From positions 1 to 19,113 of the forward strand of contig JACQUR010000129.1 of assembly GCA_016210245.1 (NCBI GenBank): a DNA stretch of 19,113 nucleotides, written 5' to 3'. Each line of letters begins with the position of its first letter. Position 1 is the stretch's first letter. Shown in pieces: positions 15,201 through 19,113 of the stretch. A program made the translations under genes and the position numbers. This DNA comes from Chloroflexota bacterium (GTDB taxonomy: Bacteria > Chloroflexota > UBA6077 > JACQUR01). The notes beneath the pieces are model-generated. The model saw nothing but the letters and a program-made list of their open reading frames with translations, was not told where the DNA came from and did no database searches.

Positions 15201-15610
15201 TCGGCTACCTCAAGCGGTTGCCGGTGGACGAGCTCAAGATCGACCAATCCTTCGTCCGCAGCATGGCGACGAATGAGAGCGACGCGGCGATCGTGCGGGC
15301 GACGATCGAGCTGGGCCACAGCCTGGGGCTCGAGGTGGTGGCCGAAGGGGTGGAGAACCAGACGGCCTGGGACCTGCTGGCGGCCCTCGGGTGCGATGGC
15401 GCGCAGGGCTACTACCTGAGCCACCCGCTCGCGGCGGACGAGCTCGTCCGCTGGGTGAGCCAGACGCCCTGGTGGGTGGAGGAGGCCAGCGTCCTTCGGG
15501 GGGAGGCTGCCGCCCTGAAGGGCGGGCCTCAGACCTCAGGCCCGCCCTTCAGGGCGGCAGCCTCCCCCTTGAGGGACGAGGATCAGGGGACGGCACGTCC
15601 TTTTATCTGA
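12206..15610 (+). CDS. GAF-PAS-PAS-GGDEF-EAL bifunctional c-di-GMP protein
   Basis: About 1134 residues. Two membrane segments (LAARFTLVGGALGVLVAVGL near 12-35 and LVAGGFLLLLLVLAAVL near 195-215) flank an extracytoplasmic sensor of about 155 residues. Then follow a helical linker, GAF about 250-400, PAS about 410-530, PAS about 540-655, GGDEF about 665-825 (motif at 743-747, I-site RTSD before it) and EAL about 840-1090. The EAL half keeps the main catalytic elements: EAL at 870-872, NLSARN, EITEN, DDFGTGYSS, LKIDQSF and EGVEN. Both synthesis and hydrolysis of c-di-GMP are therefore possible. ATG 12206 fits the promoter, although its ribosome-binding site is poor. The last 30 or so residues after WWVEE come from a 31-bp perfect hairpin and look like an added tail. 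Confidence 0.9.
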   Translation: MVVSPLIDQLRRLSLAARFTLVGGALGVLVAVGLAWYIDSRLTDLLLDQMAARAVDQAQLGIVGRHVTAADFEPPYPPDKLDDLEARLAPLLVLVQQRNSGIIRLHIFARDGTVLFSDLASKRGQVHLPSAGSPLAHALAGSVAAQLSSLDSDENADLRERYEGALEVYVPLVLEGRVVGAYEIYQDLAPLRPVRPLVAGGFLLLLLVLAAVLRRAAEAIRRQQAERERLGQQAAKAEALQELARQAATEPDAERAVGLICQHACRLVGADFAAAMLLETDGTASWQGVWGNCSDLWDTRLRPGSNGPAHRALAAGGTVIAERLGKNPDYPLAAFPLLEREGARTVLATPLFSRDGALGTLVLGWRTDVTPPAEQVRLAEALASYAAAVIESARARAALGDRAAELAASETRLRTLYEAVACGVLMRDAAGEIVHANRAAEEMLGQTFDRMRGRGVADSPWQVACEDDSDLPVAERPSSVAFRTRRPVRKATLSITRLDGEQRWFQVDCVPVLGAGGEPVQVVSSFIDITARKKAEAMFRGLVESAPDAIVTVAHDGRIVLANAQAEQLFGYQRQELLGQPIEALLPERLRAAHVGHRTAYAAAPSARQIGRGRELVGQRKDGSEFPIELTLSRLETEDGVLVTAVIHDLTERKRAEEMLAHQALHDALTGLPNRVLLHDRLHQAVLAARRHSTSLALLVMDLDRFKEVNDTLGHHAGDVVLQQVGQRLQGTLRTSDTVARLGGDEFAVILPTAGNMASATVAASKLLHALEQPFAVEGQSLDVGASIGIALYPEHGQDAETLLRRADIAMYVAKRTGSGYALYALEQDQHSPGRLALVGELRQAIEQDALRLHYQPKVHFKSGRILGVEALVRWQHPQHGLLAPDRFISLAEQTGLIHPLSHWVLQAALRQCQSWRQAGVELPVAVNLSARNLQDPRLPGAVAALLERWDVPPRCLGVEITENAAMADPERAMQVLTRLREMGVRIAVDDFGTGYSSLGYLKRLPVDELKIDQSFVRSMATNESDAAIVRATIELGHSLGLEVVAEGVENQTAWDLLAALGCDGAQGYYLSHPLAADELVRWVSQTPWWVEEASVLRGEAAALKGGPQTSGPPFRAAASPLRDEDQGTARPFI
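15499..15568. repeat. Perfect 31-bp inverted repeat within the 3' end of the GGDEF-EAL gene
   Basis: Arms 15499-15529 and 15538-15568 pair at all 31 positions around an 8-base loop. Translated in-frame it gives GEAAALKGGPQTSGPPFRAA and AS in the protein tail. It is not a tandem-unit array. It lies before the stop codon rather than after it, so as a terminator it would act inside the gene; it may be a mobile palindrome inserted at the gene end. Confidence 0.9.
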
Positions 15611-15646
15611 CGCCGCGCCTGTTGTAGACTGGCGCTGCCTGGCGAA

Positions 15647-15663
15647 GTCGAAAGTCGAAAGTC
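15647..15663 (+). repeat. Short heptamer array F (GTCGAAA)
   Basis: Two exact GTCGAAA units plus GTC (15647-15663) in the 105-base gap between the GGDEF-EAL gene and the metallo-beta-lactamase gene. No inverted arm is present. A weak -10-like TAGACT lies just before it at 15625-15630. Confidence 0.6.
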
Positions 15664-15715
15664 CCGGGGCCAGACGGAGCCTTGCCCTGGACCCTGGCCT
15701 GGATGTGGAGGAGCA

Positions 15716-16987
15716 GTGCTAGTTCGCTTCTGGGGGACGCGTGGGTCCATCCCCGTCCCTGGACCTGGAACCGTTCGTTACGGCGGCAACACGTCCTGCG
15801 TCCAGGTAGTCACCGCGAGCGGGACGCAGATCATCCTCGACTGCGGCACTGGCGCACGGGAGTTGGGACTGCACCTGTGCAGGACCCTCACTTCGCCACT
15901 CCAGCTCAGCGTCCTCTTGACCCATACCCACTGGGACCACATCCAGGGCCTCCCCTACTTCCCGCCGGTGTAACAGGACGACAACACCATCACATTCTAC
16001 GCCGCGCGGGGCACGAACAAGCAGGTGCGCGAGCTGCTGGCGGGGCAGATGGACTACAGCTACTTCCCCGTTGGCCTGGACCAACTGCGCGCCCAGATGA
16101 GCTACCAGGAGGTCAGCGAGGCGGCCTTCCAGGTGGGCGACGCGCTGGTCCAACCCCGGTACCTGAATCACACCACGCTGTGCGTCGGCTATCGGATCAC
16201 CGCCGATGGGTCGAGCGTGGCTTACATCACTGACCACGAGCCGTACACCCGTCTGCCGTTGCAGCCTGGCGGCGAGGTGCTCCACTCGGGCGATCGCGGG
16301 CTGATCGCCTTTGCCCAGGGTGCCGACCTGGCCATCCACGATGCGCAGTACACCGACGACGAGTACCCCTCCAAGGTCGGCTGGGGACACGGCACGGCTC
16401 GCTACGCCGCCAGCATCGCCGCCGCGGCGGGGGTCAAGCGCCTGGCGCTCTTCCACCACGACCCCATGCATACCGACGAGCTGATCGGGCGCCACGTGGA
16501 GCGCACCAGGGAGTTGCTGGGGCGCGTGCCGACACCGCCGGAGGTGTTTGCCGCGTCCGAGGGCCGGGAGTTGCGCCTGGTGGCGGGAGCGGCCGAGCCA
16601 GCGGAGCGGCCACTGCGCGTGCTGATCGCCGAGGATGATAGCCTGATGTCTCGGATGGTCCAGGACACCTTGCGCGAGGACGGCTACGAGCTGCTGATCG
16701 CCCGGGACGGCGAGCAGGCCATCGTCCTGGCGCTCTCCCAGCGGCCAGACCTGGCCATCCTGGACGTCGACATGCCAAAGGCGACCGGCTTCGAGGTCTG
16801 CGCCCGGCTGCGGCAGGAGCCAGGCACCAGCCACCTGCCGATCATCATGCTTACCTCCCTGGACGACCCGAAACACATCAGTCTGGGATTCGAGCAGGGC
16901 GCCTCGGACTACGTTACCAAGCCCTTCACCCGCACGGTCTTGCGCTCGCGCGTCCGAAGCTGGCTCGTGCGGAGCGGGGCACTGTAG
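15716..16987 (+). pseudogene. Metallo-beta-lactamase fold / response-regulator receiver fusion with in-frame TAA
   Basis: One frame runs 424 codons with a TAA at 15971-15973 (codon 86). Before it: VRFWGTRGSIPVPGPGTVRY, GGNTSC and the metal motif THTHWDH, as in the class containing PhnP- and CpdP-like hydrolases. After it the same fold continues without a frame change (QDDNTITFYAARGTNKQVRE, ITDHEPY, HDAQYTDDEYPSKVGWGHGT, LFHHDP). From about residue 300 a receiver domain follows (LRVLIAEDD, phosphoacceptor Asp350 in LDVDMP, LTS, YVTKPF). Tyrosine is expected at the TAA position, so one base change explains it. The GTG start at 15716 has GGAGGAG upstream. A GTG at 16025 could restart a 320-residue product with a defective hydrolase but a complete receiver. 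Sequencing error remains possible. The cheB gene follows after one base. Confidence 0.8.
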
Positions 16988-16988
16988 C

Positions 16989-17600
16989 GTGGCTCCCTTC
17001 GGGGCCGTCGACCTCCGCGGCCACTCCCGCCGGGAGGTGGTAGCCATCGGCGCTTCGGCGGGCGGCCCGCAGGCGCTGCAGGAGATCCTGACCCACTTGC
17101 CCGCGACGTTCTCGCTGCCAGTTCTGGTCGTCCAGCACATCGCACCTGGCTTCGTCGCCGGCCTGGTCGAGTGGCTCGAGCCGCAGTGTGCCCTGCCGGT
17201 CCGCCTCGCCGCCCCCGGGCTGCGCCTGGACCGTCCGGGCATCTACGTCGCTCCAACGGGCCGGCACCTGCTTGTGCGCGGCCAGACGCTGGCGCTCGGA
17301 GACGATCCGCCCATCTCGGGGCACCGGCCGTCGGCCACGGCCCTGTTTCAGTCGGTCGCCCGCGCGTATGGCAGCCGTGCCATCGGTGTCCTGCTCAGCG
17401 GCATGGGTGATGACGGCGCAGCCGGGCTGGGGGAGTTGCGACGCGCCGGGGGCGTCACCATCGCCCAGGACGAGGCCAGCTCGGTGGTCTTTGGCATGCC
17501 GGGAGTGGCAGTCCACATGGGCGTGGTGGACCACGTGCTGCCCCCGCCAGGCATTGCCTCGCTGCTGGTGGAACTCAGCAACCCGGGAGTGCAGATTTGA
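16989..17600 (+). CDS. cheB: Stand-alone CheB-type protein-glutamate methylesterase
   Basis: A 203-residue protein that corresponds to the catalytic domain of CheB without its own receiver. The catalytic residues are present: Ser23 (IGASAGGPQAL), His50 (VVQHI) and Asp142 (LLSGMGDDGAAG). In chemotaxis CheB removes methyl groups from receptor glutamates; no cheR, cheA or receptor gene is in this window. The GTG start at 16989 comes one base after the stop of the receiver fusion, so translation is probably coupled, and the receiver encoded just upstream may replace the missing regulatory half. The last residues (GVQI) and the stop TGA (17598-17600) are encoded by the first two units of a heptamer array. 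Confidence 0.9.
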   Translation: MAPFGAVDLRGHSRREVVAIGASAGGPQALQEILTHLPATFSLPVLVVQHIAPGFVAGLVEWLEPQCALPVRLAAPGLRLDRPGIYVAPTGRHLLVRGQTLALGDDPPISGHRPSATALFQSVARAYGSRAIGVLLSGMGDDGAAGLGELRRAGGVTIAQDEASSVVFGMPGVAVHMGVVDHVLPPPGIASLLVELSNPGVQI

Positions 17601-17670
17601 GAGTGCAGAGTGCAGATTGAAGCACTCTGCACTCTGCACTCTCACATCTGCACTCCCACATCTGCACTCC
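17587..17670. repeat. Palindromic heptamer array G (GAGTGCA / GATTTGA)
   Basis: In steps of seven: GAGTGCA, GATTTGA, GAGTGCA, GAGTGCA, GATTGAA (17587-17621), then GCACTCT three times and, one base later, CACATCT, GCACTCC, CACATCT, GCACTCC (17643-17670). The left units are the same two heptamers as in the array at 3194, about 14.4 kb away. The stop codon of cheB is inside the second unit. Confidence 0.9.
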
Positions 17671-17988
17671 CACTGGCCCCCGCCCCAGCCTCTCTGCGGT
17701 GAGAGAGCGGAAGGGGTAGGGGCAGGCCCCTGTGCCTGCCCCACCGCGTGGCAGGCCGGGGGCTATGGAACAGTACCCACCGTGCAGGGGCACCCATGCG
17801 TTCGCCAACACCCGACATAGATCACCCAGATTCACCTGAAAGCTGGGCCATAAGGCTGGGGCCCGATCAAGTGCAGCCGTCAGGCACAGAGCCGACGGAT
17901 ACCGAGCCCTGAGGTTCCCGCCTGGCATGCCCAGAGCAGATCTTGATACGATTCTCGGTGGTGGTCAGGGCAGACGAGGAAGACCAGC
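17671..17988. other. Intergenic region with repeats, no gene seen
   Basis: Between cheB and mntA. It holds the tail of array G, a CTCTC-TGCGGT-GAGAG hairpin near 17693-17708, and the GGGGCAGGC hairpin at 17719-17742. The part from 17745 to 17985 has no protein-like frame and no clear promoter; the mntA ribosome-binding site (GAGGAAG) is at its end. Confidence 0.55.
17719..17742. repeat. GGGGCAGGC hairpin
   Basis: GGGGCAGGC (17719-17727) and GCCTGCCCC (17734-17742) pair perfectly over 9 bases around CCCTGT. With its flanking TA it has the same plan as the core of the palindrome at 3961-4016 (TAGGGGCGCAC), suggesting one repeat family. Confidence 0.65.
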
Positions 17989-18291
17989 ATGACAACCAGA
18001 GGCACGATGACCCTTCAGGACCTGCGGGCCCGGCGCCGCGACATCGAACGTGCCGCGGCGCTTCGGGGTGCATACAACATCCGCGTTTTCGGCTCGGTCG
18101 CGCGCGGCGAGGCCAGACCGGACAGCGATATTGACTTCCTGGTCGAGATGGAACCGGGCCGTACCGTGCTCGACCTGAGCGAGTTGATCCTTGATCTCGA
18201 GGAGATGCTCGCCTGCGAGGTGGACGTCGTCGAGATCCGGCACCCGTCGGCGATTGGCGAACAGATCCGCGCACAGGCCGTGCCCCTGTGA
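17989..18291 (+). CDS. mntA: MNT-domain antitoxin (minimal nucleotidyltransferase)
   Basis: A 100-residue minimal nucleotidyltransferase. The signature GSVARGEARPDSDIDFLVE gives Gly35-Ser36 and the metal aspartates Asp47 and Asp49. In studied type VII pairs MntA transfers AMP to a tyrosine of the HepT toxin and so silences it. ATG 17989 has GAGGAAG about 7 bases upstream; a second ATG at 18007 (MTLQDL) with AGAGG is also possible. The stop overlaps the start of the toxin gene (GTGA, 18288-18291), which indicates coupled translation. There is no helix-turn-helix, so any autoregulation is not visible. Confidence 0.9.
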   Translation: MTTRGTMTLQDLRARRRDIERAAALRGAYNIRVFGSVARGEARPDSDIDFLVEMEPGRTVLDLSELILDLEEMLACEVDVVEIRHPSAIGEQIRAQAVPL

Positions 18292-18635
18292 GCAACGAAG
18301 GAAACCGACGCTATCTCACGTACATTCGCGACGCGATCGCGCTGATCCAAGCGCGCACGCAAGCGGGCCGTGAGGTCTTCCTCCAAGACCTCGATGTCCA
18401 GGATGCAGTCCTTTGGCGTCTGCAAACCCTGGCGGAGGCGACCAACAAGCTTTCTCAAGCGCTCAGGGACCAACACCCGGAAATCCGGTGGCGTGCCGTC
18501 CACGGGTTCCGGAATATCGCCGCTCACGGTTACCTCGAGCTACGCCTCGACCTCGTTTGGGAGATCATCGAGGCGCACCTTCCGGCTCTCAAGGTGGTGG
18601 TCGACGAGGAGCTCGATGAGATGAGGCCGTCGTGA
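18288..18635 (+). CDS. hepT: HEPN-domain toxin (DUF86)
   Basis: A 115-residue all-helical HEPN protein of the DUF86/HepT group. The RNase motif RX4HXY is present as Arg75, His80 and Tyr82 (FRNIAAHGY). In characterised HepT proteins the Arg and His form the RNA-cutting site of a dimer and the Tyr is the AMPylation target of MntA. The length is normal for the family, with no truncation. The GTG start at 18288 overlaps the mntA stop by four bases. No recognisable terminator follows; the 260 bases to the next gene hold only a small CTCGTG-T-CACGAG palindrome (18769-18781). Confidence 0.9.
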   Translation: MSNEGNRRYLTYIRDAIALIQARTQAGREVFLQDLDVQDAVLWRLQTLAEATNKLSQALRDQHPEIRWRAVHGFRNIAAHGYLELRLDLVWEIIEAHLPALKVVVDEELDEMRPS

Positions 18636-18895
18636 GGATCGCCGGGTAGCGGCGCGGTGTGCTCGCCACCAGCAAGCCATCCTCACGGCCTGCACGACGT
18701 GCCGCCGAACCTCGCAAACCAGCAGCGGCCCGACGGCCACGAGAACTGCCGGCTTCCTCGCGTTTGAGCTCGTGTCACGAGAGCGGCCAGCCCGACAGCC
18801 AGCGTGAGGCGCGCGTGCTCGGCTGCAGCACCCAGCTGTGGGCAGGCGGGCGTGAGGTGCGTTTGTAGAGTGAACGCGGCCGAGAATGTCCCACC

Positions 18896-19113
18896 TCACG
18901 CCTCTCCCCGCCGCTGGTACTGGATGGCCTCGGCCACGTGGCTGGGCTGGATGGGTTCGCTGCCGGCCAGGTCGGCGATGGTGCGGGCTACCTTCAGCAC
19001 GCGGTGGTACGCCCGGGCCGAGAGGTGCAACTGCTGCACCGCCGCTCGCAGCAGCGCCTGGCCGGCGCGGTCCAATGGGCAGTGTGCCCGCACCTCCGCC
19101 ACGCCCATGTCCG
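18896..19113 (-). CDS. comM: C-terminus of ComM/YifB-type magnesium-chelatase-like AAA ATPase (partial)
   Basis: Cut by the window end; about 72 C-terminal residues are visible. The sequence DMGVAEVRAHCPLDRAGQAL, then QQLHLSARAYHRVLKVARTI and ADLAG, SHVAEAIQYQRR is the typical C-terminal domain of the YifB/ComM family, whose studied members drive branch migration during natural transformation. The in-frame ATG at 19108 is internal, not the start, because the family homology continues to the window edge. The stop TGA is at 18898-18896. The catalytic AAA part is outside the window. Confidence 0.88.
   Translation of the reverse strand, partial: DMGVAEVRAHCPLDRAGQALLRAAVQQLHLSARAYHRVLKVARTIADLAGSEPIQPSHVAEAIQYQRRGEA

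Noticed and set aside
10277..15424. 1715-codon open frame on the minus strand across both c-di-GMP genes
   Set aside because: Its first part mirrors the plus-strand GGDEF-EAL gene and its last part is out of frame with the minus-strand gene. Composition is Gln/His/Arg/Gly-rich without domains; it is a by-product of high GC content.
15499..15568. Intrinsic terminator of the GGDEF-EAL gene
   Set aside because: The hairpin lies more than 40 bases before the stop codon and no U-tract follows, so I kept it as a repeat.
18540..18899. 119-codon minus-strand frame after hepT
   Set aside because: It overlaps the hepT 3' end antisense, has no motif, and is Arg/Ala-rich in the way random high-GC frames are.

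Overview
The window is high-GC bacterial DNA with many GTG starts, purine-rich Shine-Dalgarno sites and multidomain signalling proteins. A substrate-binding/von Willebrand A fusion and numerous short-period palindromic repeats between genes make a Chloroflexota-like organism the best guess. This is inferred from style; there is no rRNA or taxonomic marker here.

Layout. 1-900: a broken reading frame, then on the minus strand a UPF0175-type antitoxin whose toxin partner is reduced to its two ends. 1353-3978: a lipid- or membrane-anchored substrate-binding protein with a VWA domain, and a two-helix membrane partner. 4016-4907 (minus): bfd and bfr, an iron storage and release pair behind a good sigma-70-type promoter. 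5025-6494 (minus): an eight-helix membrane class III adenylate cyclase. 6583-9964: an amidase carrying an extra GatC/AtzG-like N-terminal domain, followed by a YtcJ-like amidohydrolase. 10108-15610: two divergently transcribed c-di-GMP proteins (HAMP-PAS-GAF-GGDEF, and GAF-PAS-PAS-GGDEF-EAL) whose GGDEF regions share a 64-base exact identity in inverted orientation. 15716-17600: a metallo-beta-lactamase/receiver fusion interrupted by an in-frame TAA, then a stand-alone CheB methylesterase. 17989-18635: an intact MntA-HepT toxin-antitoxin pair. 18896-end (minus): the C-terminus of a ComM/YifB-type AAA protein.

The strongest unexplained signal is a set of 7-base tandem repeats, mostly arranged as inverted palindromes, at 3194, 3961, 4971, 6790, 8192, 15647 and 17587, with an 8-base relative at 9974 and a perfect 31-bp hairpin at 15499. 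Each locus uses its own heptamer, but two alphabets recur (GAGTGCA/GATTTGA at 3194 and 17587; AGTGGTC/AGTGGCG at 8192 and 3961). They abut gene ends so tightly that they supply stop codons and C-terminal tails for several proteins, and one forms the linker between two domains of the amidase.

Functionally the region is rich in second-messenger and receiver signalling (cAMP, c-di-GMP, CheB/receiver), together with iron storage, two amide-hydrolase genes and toxin-antitoxin loci. No single operon joins them.
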